DNA from: Vitreimonas flagellata
GTDB taxonomy: Bacteria; Pseudomonadota; Alphaproteobacteria; Caulobacterales; Aquidulcibacteraceae
Length of the DNA: 64,000 nucleotides
Direction of reading: 5' to 3'
Assembly (NCBI RefSeq): GCF_004634425.1
Contig: NZ_SBJL01000002.1
Location: 62,001-126,000, forward strand
Made by a program: the position numbers and the translations under genes. How positions within the stretch are numbered: position 1 is the stretch's first letter; the number at the start of each line of letters is the position of its first letter. Below the pieces are notes generated by a model, which saw nothing but the letters and a program-made list of their open reading frames with translations, had not been told where the DNA came from and made no database searches. Positions 24,440 to 34,167 of the stretch are shown piece after piece.

Positions 24440-25450
24440 TCAGCGCCAGGGGGCAAAGTGCTTGGAGAGCTTCAGGCCCTGGCCCTGATAATTCGACCCT
24501 GCCTCACCGTAGAGCCGCTCAACCGGCCCCGAGAGCGGTTCAAAGACAAGTTTGCCGACCGGTTGGCCATCCTCGACGATGAAGGGCACGTCGCGCGATC
24601 GCACTTCCAGCACGGCGCGGCCCTCGTGCGGCGCGATGCCGAAGCCCGGATCGAAGAAGCCCGCATAGTGCGCCCGAAACTCGCCGAGTTCCGGCCGAAT
24701 GGGCGCCATCTCCGCCGCTTCATCCACCGGGATCAGCACATTTTCCTTCGACGCAAAAATATAGAATTCACCGGGATCAAGCACGAGCCGGCCGCGGCGC
24801 GCCTCCATCGGCTCCCAAAAATCGCGCGGATCGTAACCGCCGATGCGGTCGACATCGATCACGCCTGCGTGGCGCTTGCCGCGGAAACCGACTGGCCCCT
24901 TCAGCGAAAGATCCATGGTGAAATCGATCTCACGCTTGGGATGCGGCGGCCCCCGCCGCAGACGCACCTGACTCAGCCGTGCGCCCGTGCGCACCAACAC
25001 GGAAAATGTGCACGGCGAAATCTCCGCCCACATCGGCCCTTGATAGCCCATCGGAATATAGTCGAACGATTGCGCGCCATCGGTGATGAGGCGCGTGAAC
25101 ACATCGACGCGGCCCGTCGAGCTTTTCGGATTGGCGGCGCCATGAATGTGCGCGGGCAGCGCGAGTTCTTCTTGAACTTGTACAAGATAGACGCAGCCCG
25201 TTTCCAACACCGCGCCCTGCGTCAAATCGATCTTGTGCATGACCAATTCGCCATCGAGGCGATCTTGCACTTTGGCGCCGGCGCCCGGCAGAAAGCTCGC
25301 GCGCAGCCGGTAGGCGGTTTCGCCCAAGCGCAGATCGAGGCTCGCCGGCTGGATTTGGTCGTGCAGGAATGGCGCGTCCGCCGCGATCCAGCCTTGGCTG
25401 ATCGCCTTTTTTATTTCGGTATCGGATAGAACCCCGTGCGTATTGGCCAC
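24440..25450 (-). CDS. dcd: 2'-deoxycytidine 5'-triphosphate deaminase (long alphaproteobacterial form)
   Basis: 336 residues. It converts dCTP to dUTP for thymidylate supply. The GTG at 25450 is chosen because GAGGA sits 6 bases before it; the longer ATG frame would run into the apaG start. Duplicated dUTPase-like fold: N-terminal half with LHDQIQPASLDLRLG and GAANPKSSTGRVDVFTRLI (catalytic Ser-Ser-x-Arg), C-terminal half with AHYAGFFDPGFG and the ending GSNYQGQGLKLSKHF. The double-length form is usual in Alphaproteobacteria. Divergent from apaG. Confidence 0.9.
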   Translation of the reverse strand: MANTHGVLSDTEIKKAISQGWIAADAPFLHDQIQPASLDLRLGETAYRLRASFLPGAGAKVQDRLDGELVMHKIDLTQGAVLETGCVYLVQVQEELALPAHIHGAANPKSSTGRVDVFTRLITDGAQSFDYIPMGYQGPMWAEISPCTFSVLVRTGARLSQVRLRRGPPHPKREIDFTMDLSLKGPVGFRGKRHAGVIDVDRIGGYDPRDFWEPMEARRGRLVLDPGEFYIFASKENVLIPVDEAAEMAPIRPELGEFRAHYAGFFDPGFGIAPHEGRAVLEVRSRDVPFIVEDGQPVGKLVFEPLSGPVERLYGEAGSNYQGQGLKLSKHFAPWR

Positions 25451-25538
25451 GATAATCCTCGATTGCCCTAGCGGACGCCCTAGCTGGCCCGCCCAGCGCC
25501 CTTTGTCCAGCGCCGCCGCCTCGGCTAGAACAGCCCCC

Positions 25539-25934
25539 ATGTACGAACAAGAAACATCGGGTTTGGTGGTGCGGGTCGAGCCGCAATTTTTGGCGGATGA
25601 ATCCAAGCCAGAGGAAAACCGCTACGTCTGGGCCTACACGATCGAAATCGAAAACCGCTCGGAAGATACCGTGCGGCTCATCTCGCGCTTTTGGCGCATC
25701 ACGGATGAGAACGGCCACACACAAGAAGTGCGCGGCGAAGGCGTGGTCGGCAAGCAGCCGACGCTGCGTCCTGGCGAACGCTTTCGCTACACGAGCGCGG
25801 CGCCGCTCGGCGCGCCGTCCGGCGTGATGATGGGCGCCTATTCGATGACACGGATTGGCGACGGCGGCAGTTTCGATATCGCCGTGCCGCTCTTTGCTTT
25901 GGACTCTCCACACAACACAAAAATGGTGAATTGA
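25539..25934 (+). CDS. apaG: ApaG family protein
   Basis: 131 residues from the ATG at 25539. ApaG proteins are small immunoglobulin-like beta-sandwich proteins linked to cation handling and Ap4A levels; the exact function is unsettled. Characteristic stretches: YVWAYTIEIENRSEDTVRLISRFWRITDENG and RPGERFRYTSAAPLGAPSGVMMGAY. Two bases separate its stop from the cupin gene, so they form an operon. Confidence 0.95.
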   Translation: MYEQETSGLVVRVEPQFLADESKPEENRYVWAYTIEIENRSEDTVRLISRFWRITDENGHTQEVRGEGVVGKQPTLRPGERFRYTSAAPLGAPSGVMMGAYSMTRIGDGGSFDIAVPLFALDSPHNTKMVN

Positions 25935-25935
25935 G

Positions 25936-26487
25936 ATGAGCCATCCCGCCTTCGAAGATGCGATGCGACGCGTAATCACGGGCGAAGGCGCAGACGGGCG
26001 ATCCCTCGTGATTGTCGACGGTCCGCCTTCCAGCGAGATCGGCGCGCCGGGTCTGGGCGGGCTCTACGAGATTTGGCACGAAGCGCTTGGCGAAACGCTC
26101 AACGCGAAAGACGCCACAGACCGCGGCGAGCGCACGCCGATCCTTTCGCCCGACAAAGGCAAAGCAAAAGTGCGCTGGTTCGTGATCGAGCCGACACCGC
26201 CCGGTGCGCCGCCGGAACTGATCAAAGCCGCCGCGCGCGAACGCTTCACACAATTTGGCGCCGGCGACCATTTGCGCGACCAGGATCGCCATCCGGCGAT
26301 GCACCAAACGGATTCAATCGACATCATCTGCCTGATCAGCGGCGAAGCCTCGCTCATCCTCGATGACAGCGAAGCGCGACTAAAGCCCGGCCAAGTCGTC
26401 ATCCAGCGCGGCACAAGCCACGCCTGGACCGCCCACAACGGCCCAGCGCTATTGCTTGCCGTTTTGATCGACCGCGAATTGGCTTAG
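25936..26487 (+). CDS. Cupin-domain protein
   Basis: 183 residues. The C-terminal half is a small cupin barrel: HQTDSIDIICLISGEASLILDDSE (first motif; His and Asp/Glu ligands partly present) and LKPGQVVIQRGTSHAWTAHNG (second motif). The N-terminal part (1-90) is unassigned. It follows apaG by one base and overlaps the convergent ABC permease gene by 4 bp at its end. Small cupins of this type occur in catabolic and regulatory settings; no substrate can be given. Confidence 0.85.
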   Translation: MSHPAFEDAMRRVITGEGADGRSLVIVDGPPSSEIGAPGLGGLYEIWHEALGETLNAKDATDRGERTPILSPDKGKAKVRWFVIEPTPPGAPPELIKAAARERFTQFGAGDHLRDQDRHPAMHQTDSIDIICLISGEASLILDDSEARLKPGQVVIQRGTSHAWTAHNGPALLLAVLIDRELA

Positions 26488-27920
26488 CCCTTTGCCTTAC
26501 GCCCGAACAGCGTCGACACGCTAAGCTGGTTGACGACGCCAGCGCGGAAGATTTGCGCGGCGAGCAGCAAGATCACGATCACCGCGCCAAACATCATCGC
26601 GCCCATGCCGGCGATCTCGATCCACGGCAGCCCGGCCGGCGCGCGGATCAGCAACAGGAACGGCGTGAAAATAGGCACCCAGGACGCCATCTCGATGATG
26701 GGCGCGTTCGGGTTATCCAGCGCCGGCGTGATCAGCATCATCGGCATGGCGAGCACCAGCGCTACGGGGCCTAGCAAAGTCTGCGCCTCTTGAATTGATT
26801 CACACAGCGAACCCAGCGCCAGGAAAATCGCGCCGTACATGAGATAGCCCGCGACGAAACCGATCGCGAAAGCGGCGATCAAGCGCGGCTCGATGAAGGC
26901 TGCCGCGATCTGGCCGACGAAGGAATCCGCCATGCTGGTCGCAGCCATCGAAAGCAGCGTGCCGCCTAGCGCGCCCCAAAACAGGAAGAGCGTGGCGCTG
27001 ACACCAGCGACGCCCAGGAGCTTGCCGATCAGCATTTGCAGCGGCGTCACGCTGGTGAGCAGCGTGTCGAGAATCTTGTTGGACTTCTCCTCGATCACGC
27101 CGGTGAGCAACATATTCGCCACCGAGAAGACGACGCTCCAGAGCACAAACGCCAGCGCCAAAGCCGCAAAGCTCGGCGCGCGTTGGCGCAGCGTCACCTC
27201 GCCTGTGCCGCCCGCACTCGGGCGCGGATCGAGTTGCGTGACGCTGGGATCAAGCCCTTGCAAGCGTTCGGCCTCGCGTGGATCGACGCCTTGCGCGGCC
27301 AGCGCCTCGCGCTGCATCTCGAGCCGTAACGCGCGGCGTGCGATGTTGGACGGCTCGTCGTGGCTAAGGTTCACGCTCCAATATTCAATGCGCGGCGCGC
27401 CATCGACACGGCGCAGATTGAGCGCGCCGTAGAGTTTGCGGCCGTCGCCGAGCGCTTGCGCGCCATCGAGATACGAGCGCAGCGCTTCGATATTGGCGGC
27501 AGGCGGATCGACAAGGATGTAGCGTGGCGATGGGCTTGGGAACGCCGCCAACGCTCGCGGTTCGCGCATGGACACGATGTGTCTCGCCGCTTGAATGCTC
27601 GCGGCACGATTGGGCGCGCCGTCGAACGCAGCCATCGCTTCGACCGCGATGGCAGGCGTCGTCGCTTGGACGTAAGCGCTGACCTCACGGCGCGCATCGT
27701 CATAGGCCATCGTGTCGAATGCCCGCGTCACAGCGCCGAAATCTTCGACACGCTCGGCCAAGATCGTCAGCACGCGCGGCGGCTCGGCTCGCGCCAGGAA
27801 GATCGGCGCAAACATCAGCACCGCGATGATCAGCGGCGCCGTGATCAGTGAGAGCCAAAAGCCCCAGGCGCCAACGTAAGCGAGGTAGTCGCGGCGGGCG
27901 ACGAGAAGGATCTGAGACAT
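26484..27920 (-). CDS. ABC exporter permease, NatB-like (ABC-2 type)
   Basis: 478 residues. First helix at about 20-40 (WGFWLSLITAPLIIAVLMFAPI), a large extracytoplasmic domain (about 45-235), then five helices with VANMLLTGVIEEKSNKILDTLLTSVTPLQMLIGKLLG, the NatB/ABC-2 signature. With the ATPase gene five bases upstream it forms a complete Nat-type exporter, described in other bacteria for sodium or drug extrusion. Substrate unknown. Confidence 0.9.
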   Translation of the reverse strand: MSQILLVARRDYLAYVGAWGFWLSLITAPLIIAVLMFAPIFLARAEPPRVLTILAERVEDFGAVTRAFDTMAYDDARREVSAYVQATTPAIAVEAMAAFDGAPNRAASIQAARHIVSMREPRALAAFPSPSPRYILVDPPAANIEALRSYLDGAQALGDGRKLYGALNLRRVDGAPRIEYWSVNLSHDEPSNIARRALRLEMQREALAAQGVDPREAERLQGLDPSVTQLDPRPSAGGTGEVTLRQRAPSFAALALAFVLWSVVFSVANMLLTGVIEEKSNKILDTLLTSVTPLQMLIGKLLGVAGVSATLFLFWGALGGTLLSMAATSMADSFVGQIAAAFIEPRLIAAFAIGFVAGYLMYGAIFLALGSLCESIQEAQTLLGPVALVLAMPMMLITPALDNPNAPIIEMASWVPIFTPFLLLIRAPAGLPWIEIAGMGAMMFGAVIVILLLAAQIFRAGVVNQLSVSTLFGRKAKG

Positions 27921-27925
27921 GCGCC

Positions 27926-28861
27926 CTACTCCGCCGCCGGCATGGCTTTGTCGCCGACGAGCGCGACGAACGCTTCGTGCAAGCTCGCCCGCGCCGGCTC
28001 AAACAGCGAAAGCGGCGCGCCGGCTTCCACGCACGCGGCTAGCAATTGGCGCGAACCCTTGCCGTTCTCCAGCCGCGCGCGCCAGCGTTTGTTGCCGTGC
28101 TCTTCGCCGTCGAACTCGATGTTGAAGCCACGCGGACCAAGCACCTCCGCGAGGTCGAAATCGCCGTCCGTCTCCAACATCGCCACGCTCGGCGCCAGCG
28201 CCAGAGCTTCCGGCACCGTGCCCTCGAAAGCCTTCTGCCCATGTGCGATCAGCAAAATGCGATCGCACAGGCGCTCAGCGTGCTCCATCACGTGCGTGGA
28301 GAAGAGGATCGTGCGTCCCGCCGCCGCTTGTGCGCGAATGGTTTCTTCGAGCACGCGCTGATTCACCGGATCGAGGCCGGAGAAGGGTTCGTCGAAAATG
28401 ATGAAGTCCGGCTCGTGCGCTATCGAAGCGAGCACTTGAACTTTCTGCGCCATGCCTTTGGACAGCGTCTTGATTTTCTTGCGCCGCACCTTGCCGAGGC
28501 CATGGGCTTCGAGCAGCGCATCGGCGCGCTTATAGGCGACGCTGGCTGGCGTACCCTTGAGGCGGGCCAGATACGCAATCGCGCCCCGCGCGCTCATCGA
28601 ACGATAGAGCCCGCGCTCTTCCGGCAGATAGCCGACACGCTGCAAGGTCTGCCGCGAGATCGGGCCGCCCATCAGCGTGATCTTGCCCGCGGTCGGGCGC
28701 AACACGCCGACCAGCATCCGCAATGTCGACGATTTGCCCGCGCCGTTCGGCCCGAGCACGCCATAGATCGCCCCTTGCGGGACGCTGAACGAAATATCTT
28801 GGACCGCGGTACGCGCGCCGTAGCGCTTGACCAGGCCTTCTGCTTCAAGCGCGGCATTCAT
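27926..28861 (-). CDS. ABC exporter ATPase, NatA-like
   Basis: 311 residues from the ATG at 28861; the open frame extends upstream but the NBD begins at once from this ATG (MNAALEAEGLVKRYG). Walker [11 protein letters not shown]-loop LPEERGL, signature LSKGMAQKVQ (divergent but typical of the NatA/CcmA group), Walker B FIIFDEPFSGLD, H-loop STHVMEHAERL. A C-terminal DUF4162-like domain (about 225-300) follows. Partner of the permease 5 bp downstream. Confidence 0.92.
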   Translation of the reverse strand: MNAALEAEGLVKRYGARTAVQDISFSVPQGAIYGVLGPNGAGKSSTLRMLVGVLRPTAGKITLMGGPISRQTLQRVGYLPEERGLYRSMSARGAIAYLARLKGTPASVAYKRADALLEAHGLGKVRRKKIKTLSKGMAQKVQVLASIAHEPDFIIFDEPFSGLDPVNQRVLEETIRAQAAAGRTILFSTHVMEHAERLCDRILLIAHGQKAFEGTVPEALALAPSVAMLETDGDFDLAEVLGPRGFNIEFDGEEHGNKRWRARLENGKGSRQLLAACVEAGAPLSLFEPARASLHEAFVALVGDKAMPAAE

Positions 28862-28976
28862 GCGGGCTGAGGTGTACGGGGGCTGGGCCTCCAAGATCAA
28901 GCCGGGTCGCCATTCGCGCACCATTGACGCTGCGCCGTGACGGTACAATCCTCTCGCGCGAATTCGGGAGGCGCGC

Positions 28977-29381
28977 TTGGCTATACTCAAGATCATCTTT
29001 GGGATTGTTTTGGGGCTAGCGATCGGCGTCGGCGTCGTCTTCGGCGGCGAATTGCTCAACCACCAGCTCTGGCCGCCGCCCGAAGAGCTGAACGTCACCA
29101 ACCCGGGGGCTGTGCGCGCCTATCTTGAGACGGCGCCGCTGCCAGCTTTGCTCGGCTTGCCGCTGGCGTGGACAATCGCGGCCGGCCTTGGCGCATTCGT
29201 CGCGGCCAAAGTCGCCGGACGCGTGTGGGCCGGCTGGCTCGTCGGCGCCCTGCTCTTTGCGGCAACGGCGCTCAATCTCGCTTTCATTCCGCATCCCATG
29301 TGGATGCTCATCGCGTCGGTGGTGTGCGTTCCGCTCGCTGGCTTTTTCGGCGCGCGCTTGGGACGTCCAGCGCCCAGCTAG
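28977..29381 (+). CDS. Small four-helix membrane protein
   Basis: 134 residues from a TTG start with GGGAGG 4-5 bases upstream. Four hydrophobic helices: LKIIFGIVLGLAIGVGVVFGGELL, LGLPLAWTIAAGLGAFVAAKVA, AGWLVGALLFAATALNLAF, WMLIASVVCVPLAGFFGARLG. No recognised catalytic motif and no family name that I can support. Divergent from the Nat-type exporter genes. Confidence 0.75.
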   Translation: MAILKIIFGIVLGLAIGVGVVFGGELLNHQLWPPPEELNVTNPGAVRAYLETAPLPALLGLPLAWTIAAGLGAFVAAKVAGRVWAGWLVGALLFAATALNLAFIPHPMWMLIASVVCVPLAGFFGARLGRPAPS

Positions 29382-29442
29382 AAAGCGCTAGCCTCGGCGC
29401 TTCGCGCCGTTACATTCCGCTTCGCGAAATCGCGGAGCGTAC

Positions 29443-29847
29443 ATGGCCTATTGGTTGATCAAGAGCGAACCGGACACGTGGTCCTGGGATCAGCATGTGA
29501 AGAAAGGCGCCGACGCCTGGACAGGCGTGCGCAATCACCAAGCCAAGACGCACCTGAACGCCATGAAGAAAGGCGACAAGGCCTTCTTCTATCATTCCAA
29601 CGAAGGCAAGGAGATCGTTGGCGTGAGTGAGGTGGTCAAAGAGGCCTACCCCGATCCGACAGATAAAGCCGGCACGTTCGTGTGCGTCGAGTTCAAGGCT
29701 ATCGAGCCGGTGAAGACGCCCGTGACCTTGGCGAAGATCAAAGCGGAATTGCCGGACATGGTGCTGGCGAAAAACTCGCGCCTTTCGGTGCAGCCGGTCA
29801 CGGCGGATGAGTGGAAAAAGGTGCGCAAGATGGCGGGGCTGAAGTGA
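29443..29847 (+). CDS. EVE domain protein
   Basis: 134 residues of the EVE/PUA-like fold: [64 protein letters not shown] domains bind modified bases in DNA or RNA. The stand-alone form (YTHDC/thymocyte nuclear protein 1 group) is common in proteobacteria and its role is unclear. Its stop overlaps the following hydrolase start by one base (TGATG), so both are co-translated. Confidence 0.93.
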   Translation: MAYWLIKSEPDTWSWDQHVKKGADAWTGVRNHQAKTHLNAMKKGDKAFFYHSNEGKEIVGVSEVVKEAYPDPTDKAGTFVCVEFKAIEPVKTPVTLAKIKAELPDMVLAKNSRLSVQPVTADEWKKVRKMAGLK

Positions 29848-30797
29848 TGAAACTCGATCCGGCATTGTTTGCGGAAAGCTCAATCCCGCCAGAAACCCGT
29901 AGCCTCAACGAAGGCATCGTCGCCGCCATGAGCGGCATGGCCGAATGGTGGGATGTCGGCGCGCAGAAAGTGCGTGACGCCCGCGCGCGCGGCGAAGGCG
30001 CGTTTCCCGCGGCGGCGAAATCTGATCGCGCACGCTGGATCGAGATCGACGCCCCGGCCGGCAAGATCAAATTGCGTGTGGTGGCGCCTGAAACCTCGCG
30101 GGGCGTGTATCTGCATATTCACGGCGGCGGCCACGTGCTTGGTGCAGCCGATCAGCAGGACCGCCTGCTCGAACATTTCGCCGACAACGCGCAACTCACC
30201 GCCATCAGCGTCGAGTATCGCTTAGCCCCGGAAAATCCGTACCCGGCGGGGCCAGACGATTGCGAAGCGGCCGCACTCTGGGCGGTGAAGCATCTCGGCG
30301 ATTTCGGCGACAAGCTGGTGATTGGAGGCGAAAGTGCGGGCGCGCATCTCTCGGCGCTCACGCTATTGCGCCTGCGCGACAAACACGGCCTGACGCCATT
30401 TCACGCGGCGAACCTCGTGTTCGGCGTCTTCGACCTTGGCCTCACGCCAAGCGCGCGGGCTTTCGGCGGCGAACGCCTCATACTGCGCACGATCGATATC
30501 GAGAAATTCGGCGAAGCGTTCCTGCCCGGCCTCGGCCCAGAAGAGCGCCGCGCGCCGCATCTCTCGCCGCTCTACGCCGATCTGCGCGGCCTTTGCCCGG
30601 CGCTCTTCACCATCGGCACGCGCGACGCGCTGCTGGACGACACGCTCTTCATGCACAATCGCTGGGTCGTCGCCGGCAACAAGGCCGAGCTGGATGTTTA
30701 TCCGGGCGCCTGCCACGGCTTCATCGCCTTTCCCTGCGCGCAGACCTTCGCGTCGCTGCAAAAGCAGGCGGCGTTCATCAACGCGGCGCTTGGCTGA
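29847..30797 (+). CDS. Alpha/beta-hydrolase, hormone-sensitive-lipase type esterase
   Basis: 316 residues from the ATG at 29847. HSL-family marks: oxyanion HGGG in [12 protein letters not shown], nucleophile GESAG in [13 protein letters not shown], acid in TRDALLDD and His in GACHGF. Likely hydrolyses small acyl esters in the cytoplasm; substrate unknown. Forms an operon with the EVE gene and overlaps a convergent membrane-protein gene by 20 bp at its 3' end. Confidence 0.92.
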   Translation: MKLDPALFAESSIPPETRSLNEGIVAAMSGMAEWWDVGAQKVRDARARGEGAFPAAAKSDRARWIEIDAPAGKIKLRVVAPETSRGVYLHIHGGGHVLGAADQQDRLLEHFADNAQLTAISVEYRLAPENPYPAGPDDCEAAALWAVKHLGDFGDKLVIGGESAGAHLSALTLLRLRDKHGLTPFHAANLVFGVFDLGLTPSARAFGGERLILRTIDIEKFGEAFLPGLGPEERRAPHLSPLYADLRGLCPALFTIGTRDALLDDTLFMHNRWVVAGNKAELDVYPGACHGFIAFPCAQTFASLQKQAAFINAALG

Positions 30798-31158
30798 GTT
30801 GGCGATAGCCGAGGAAGCAGAGCACGACGAAGATCGCGTTGCCAGCGGCGTCGAGCAGGATGAGTTCGTTGAACACCGGCTCGACAAAATAGAAATAGAT
30901 GTTGAAGCCGAAGAACGGCAGCACGCCGATCCCGTAAGCTAGGAACGTCGCACGCGTGAAGATCGAGAACGCGGCAAACAATCCGGCGATGCAAGCTTGC
31001 GCGCCAAAACAACCGATCAGCAACGGTGCGATAGCGTCGTCCGGTCGATAGTCCGGCCGGATGGTCAAATCGATCACGCTCTGCGGCGCGATCAAACACC
31101 AGCCGCCCAGAATGAAAAACACGGCAGCGATTGCGTATTGGATATTCCGCGCACTCAT
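30778..31158 (-). CDS. Small four-helix membrane protein
   Basis: 126 residues with four hydrophobic helices ([89 protein letters not shown]). ATG at 31158 with GGAGAGG just before it. Unassigned family. Its 3' end overlaps the convergent hydrolase gene. Confidence 0.8.
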   Translation of the reverse strand: MSARNIQYAIAAVFFILGGWCLIAPQSVIDLTIRPDYRPDDAIAPLLIGCFGAQACIAGLFAAFSIFTRATFLAYGIGVLPFFGFNIYFYFVEPVFNELILLDAAGNAIFVVLCFLGYRQLSQAPR

Positions 31159-31324
31159 CCGCGCCTCTCCTCGTTAGACGCGCAGCGGTGTGCGTTCGTC
31201 TCACGCGAATTGAACATCACAGCGGCGTGAAGTCTTCTGCAAATCAGAAGTTGGCTGAAGCGTGAGAATTTGGCGGCGCATCCCGATTGCACCGCCAATC
31301 CCTCAACATCTCGCGCCAAGGCCC

Positions 31325-31369
31325 GAGAGCACGGGCGAACGTCACCCCAATGAAGCCGCTCGTGCTCTC
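31325..31369 (-). terminator. Possible terminator of the S46 peptidase gene
   Basis: GAGAGCACG (31325-31333) and CGTGCTCTC (31361-31369) form a perfect 9-bp stem with a long loop right after the S46 stop codon. No T-run, so a pause or Rho-assisted site is as likely. The remaining 31159-31324 gap shows nothing else. Confidence 0.35.
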
Positions 31370-31372
31370 ATC

Positions 31373-33439
31373 CTATTCGCCGCCAAGCTCAGAAAGCAAG
31401 GCGCGCATGCCATAGACGTCGCCCAGGGCCATGCGAATGGCGCTGGAAGAGACCGTCACCGAGCGATTGAGCGCGCCGTCGTAGAAATACTCGCCGCCGA
31501 GCGAGTGCATATTGCCATCGAACACCGCGCCCACGACGCGACCTTCGCGGTCCAGCAGCGGGCTGCCCGAATTGCCGCCGGTGACGTCGGTGCTGGTCGA
31601 GACATTGTAAATCGTGTTGGCGTCGAGCCGCGACCTCGCGTCAATCCAACGCTGACTGAGCACGAACGGCGCTTGCCCGGTCGCACGCTCAAAAAGCCCG
31701 CCCGCCCGCGTGAAGGCCGGCACGGCGGCGCCGCCGGGTTCCGTCCAGCCTTCGACCCGACCGTAAGACACACGCGGACTAAACGTCGCGTCAGGATATT
31801 GCTCCAAGCCAAAAGCACGAAAGCGCGCCCGCGCAATGCGCTCGTGCGCCCGCGCGACGGGGCCCTCGACTTGGGTCACATAACGCTCGCGCACGCCACG
31901 CGCATCCCCATCCCAAGCGCGGACGAACACGATCATCGGATCATCCGACGCCGCAACAGCGGCCGCGCCCCCCTCCCACAATTGGCGCCGATACGCGGGA
32001 TCGGCCAAGCGCGATTGCGACAAGCGCCGCGCCAGCGCTTCTGACGTTTCGCCGCCAAGCACGCGGCGCGCCACGGGATCATTCGCCGCGAGTTGTGTGC
32101 GCAGTTGCGAGAGCCAGAACTCCAGATGAATTTCTTCAAACTCGGGCGTCACGGGGCGATTGCTGTTGATGCTCTGTGTCACGTTGGCGATGCGCGCGTC
32201 GGTGAAGCGCAGCATGCGCTCCGCATCCGGCTTCTCGCGCTCTGCCGCGCCACGCACAATGTCGCGCGCCCAGCCGAACAGAAGCGAGCGTTCGCCGGCG
32301 CGGGCTTCGAGATATTGGTATTGATAGAACATCGCGCGATAGGTTGCTTGAGCGCGTGCGATCTCGCCCCAGGCGTCGCCCACTTCGCGCTGCGCGGCGC
32401 GGTTGCGGCGCACACGCTGTTGCAAATCTTGCTCGGCCGCACTGATGCGCGCGAAGCTTGCGGCATCCGCCAGCGCCTGACGGCGACCAGCGAGCACGGT
32501 GTGCGCGTTGGCGACCGATTGCAGCGTGCTCGCAGCGATGCGCGATTGATCAGGCCCTTCAGCCGCGTAGGCCGCGACGCGCGTGCGAATTTCCGCGAGC
32601 GACGCAATCTGCCACGGCAAATTGAAATCGCGCTCAAACGCCAACTCAGCACTGGTGCGCCGCCGCGAGGTGCCGCCCGGATTGCCGGCGATCAGCACGA
32701 CTTCGCCGTCCTCCAGCGGCCCGAAATCCATCGTCAGATGGTTCGGCGTCGCGGCGGGGCGATTGTTTTCGTAGAGACGCAAGAATGAGAAATCGAGCGC
32801 GTAGCGTGGGAAGTTGAAATTGTCCGTATCGCCGCCAAACGCCGCCATGCCGTGCTCGGGTGCGAACACCAGGCGCACGTCATCGTAGCGCTTAAAGCGA
32901 TGTAGCGCGTAGCGTCCGCCCTGATAGAGCGCGACGACTTCGCAGCGTTGCGCCCCTTGCGTGCACTCCGCTTGAATGCGCGCGATCTCTGCGTCACGCG
33001 CCTGCGCGAAGCCTTCAGCCGCGGCCCCCGCAGTCGCTGCGCTGATCCGCTCGGTAACATCGCTAATGCCCTGCAGCACCTGCACGCTCATGTTCGGGCA
33101 TTGGCGCTCTTCCTCGCGACTGCGCGCGCCGAAGCCGTACGTGATGAAATTGCTGTCGGCTGTGGAGAGCGCGGTGACGCACGAAATCACGCAATGGTGG
33201 TTCGTGAGCATCAAACCGTTCGCGCTCACGTTCGAGGCGGAGCAGCCGGGCAAACGCGCCGTGCCCGCCATCGCGCGATCAAGCCACGCTTGGTCCGGCG
33301 CCCAGCCGAACTCGCTTTGCATGCGCGCGCTGGGAAAATTGTCGAATGTCCACATGCCCTCTTCGGCTTGCGTGCTGGGTGCGGCAGCCAAACCGAGGAT
33401 TCCAAAAACGGCCGTGGCCGCGCGCAAATTCTGGCGCAT
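31373..33439 (-). CDS. S46 family peptidase (dipeptidyl-peptidase 7/11 type)
   Basis: 688 residues with a signal peptide ending near STQA (residue 25). The chymotrypsin-like catalytic triad is visible: His in LMLTNHHC (about 77-83), Asp in GGDTDNFNFPRY, Ser in TGGNSGSPLLD near the C-terminus. A helical cap domain (about 280-560) between the halves is typical of S46 exopeptidases, which release dipeptides from the N-terminus of oligopeptides in the periplasm. Length matches the family. A GxxxN variant of the S1 residue cannot be judged reliably here, so DPP7 versus DPP11 specificity stays open. Confidence 0.95.
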   Translation of the reverse strand: MRQNLRAATAVFGILGLAAAPSTQAEEGMWTFDNFPSARMQSEFGWAPDQAWLDRAMAGTARLPGCSASNVSANGLMLTNHHCVISCVTALSTADSNFITYGFGARSREEERQCPNMSVQVLQGISDVTERISAATAGAAAEGFAQARDAEIARIQAECTQGAQRCEVVALYQGGRYALHRFKRYDDVRLVFAPEHGMAAFGGDTDNFNFPRYALDFSFLRLYENNRPAATPNHLTMDFGPLEDGEVVLIAGNPGGTSRRRTSAELAFERDFNLPWQIASLAEIRTRVAAYAAEGPDQSRIAASTLQSVANAHTVLAGRRQALADAASFARISAAEQDLQQRVRRNRAAQREVGDAWGEIARAQATYRAMFYQYQYLEARAGERSLLFGWARDIVRGAAEREKPDAERMLRFTDARIANVTQSINSNRPVTPEFEEIHLEFWLSQLRTQLAANDPVARRVLGGETSEALARRLSQSRLADPAYRRQLWEGGAAAVAASDDPMIVFVRAWDGDARGVRERYVTQVEGPVARAHERIARARFRAFGLEQYPDATFSPRVSYGRVEGWTEPGGAAVPAFTRAGGLFERATGQAPFVLSQRWIDARSRLDANTIYNVSTSTDVTGGNSGSPLLDREGRVVGAVFDGNMHSLGGEYFYDGALNRSVTVSSSAIRMALGDVYGMRALLSELGGE

Positions 33440-33479
33440 CTCGCCCCCAACGATTCGTGTTGGCGAGAACAGAACGCAA

Positions 33480-33509
33480 AGCCGCGTGCTCGATCAAGCG
33501 CGCGGCGGC
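33480..33509 (-). terminator. Hairpin after the lipoprotein gene
   Basis: GCCGCGTGCT (33481-33490) pairs with AGCGCGCGGC (33497-33506) with one wobble and is followed on the minus strand by TTTGCGTTCT. It ends the lipoprotein transcript ahead of the S46 promoter. Confidence 0.45.
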
Positions 33510-33518
33510 GTTTGGAAC

Positions 33519-34079
33519 TTAGTTCTCAGCTACAGGCGTCAGCGCGAGTTCCGTCAGCAATTGCTGCTTCACCTCGGCGGACAATTCTTCCTGCTCCGCA
33601 ATGAAATCGCGGACAGCATCAGCATCCGCGCCAGTAATGCGGACATAGGCGCGATCATCGGCTTCGCCCGGCCCGCCTTCATCAGCGTTCACCGTGACGT
33701 GCTGACCATCGCCGCCGCCGACGGAAATCCGCACTTGGCCGCTGTCGCCTTCTGCGCCCTCGTCCTCGCCGGCGACGGTCATCTCAAAGCCCGGCAAGCG
33801 GATCGCGACGCGTTGCGGCAATTCTTCGTTCTGCGGCGGCGCCTCGGCGGCGAGCGCTTGCGCGCGTGTGCCGTCCAAGAGCGCGGACGCGCCCTCCGCC
33901 GCGCGCGCGCCGACCGTGCGGCCGTCTGGCGTGGTGATGAGATAGGTCTGCACCATCTCATCTGCGCGGATCTCGATCGTGTACGTGTCGGAGGACGCCG
34001 TTTCCGAACCCGAAGAGACGTCCGTGGAAACGTCACAGGCCGCCAAGCCCAACGCCAGAACCGCAACCAACCAACGCAT
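33519..34079 (-). CDS. Hypothetical lipoprotein
   Basis: 186 residues from the ATG at 34079 (upstream frame lacks a signal). Signal peptide MRWLVAVLALGLAAC with lipobox LAAC, then a Ser/Thr/Asp-rich tether. The body alternates beta-like stretches with acidic segments (GEDEGAEGDSG) and ends in a helical region (FIAEQEELSAEVKQQLLTELAL). No recognised family. The Asp/Glu-rich composition suggests an exposed, possibly cation-binding surface. Confidence 0.75.
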   Translation of the reverse strand: MRWLVAVLALGLAACDVSTDVSSGSETASSDTYTIEIRADEMVQTYLITTPDGRTVGARAAEGASALLDGTRAQALAAEAPPQNEELPQRVAIRLPGFEMTVAGEDEGAEGDSGQVRISVGGGDGQHVTVNADEGGPGEADDRAYVRITGADADAVRDFIAEQEELSAEVKQQLLTELALTPVAEN

Positions 34080-34167
34080 TCGCAATCTCCCGTCGCCACC
34101 CGCGGCCAAGCATACGCTGGCGCGCCCTTACTGGAAGAGATGCATCCCTCCGGTCAAATAGATGCGG

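Noticed and set aside
24329-25429. Plus-strand 366-codon ORF antisense to dcd
   Set aside because: Mirror of the dcd gene with Arg/Ala/His-rich composition; dcd has catalytic motifs.
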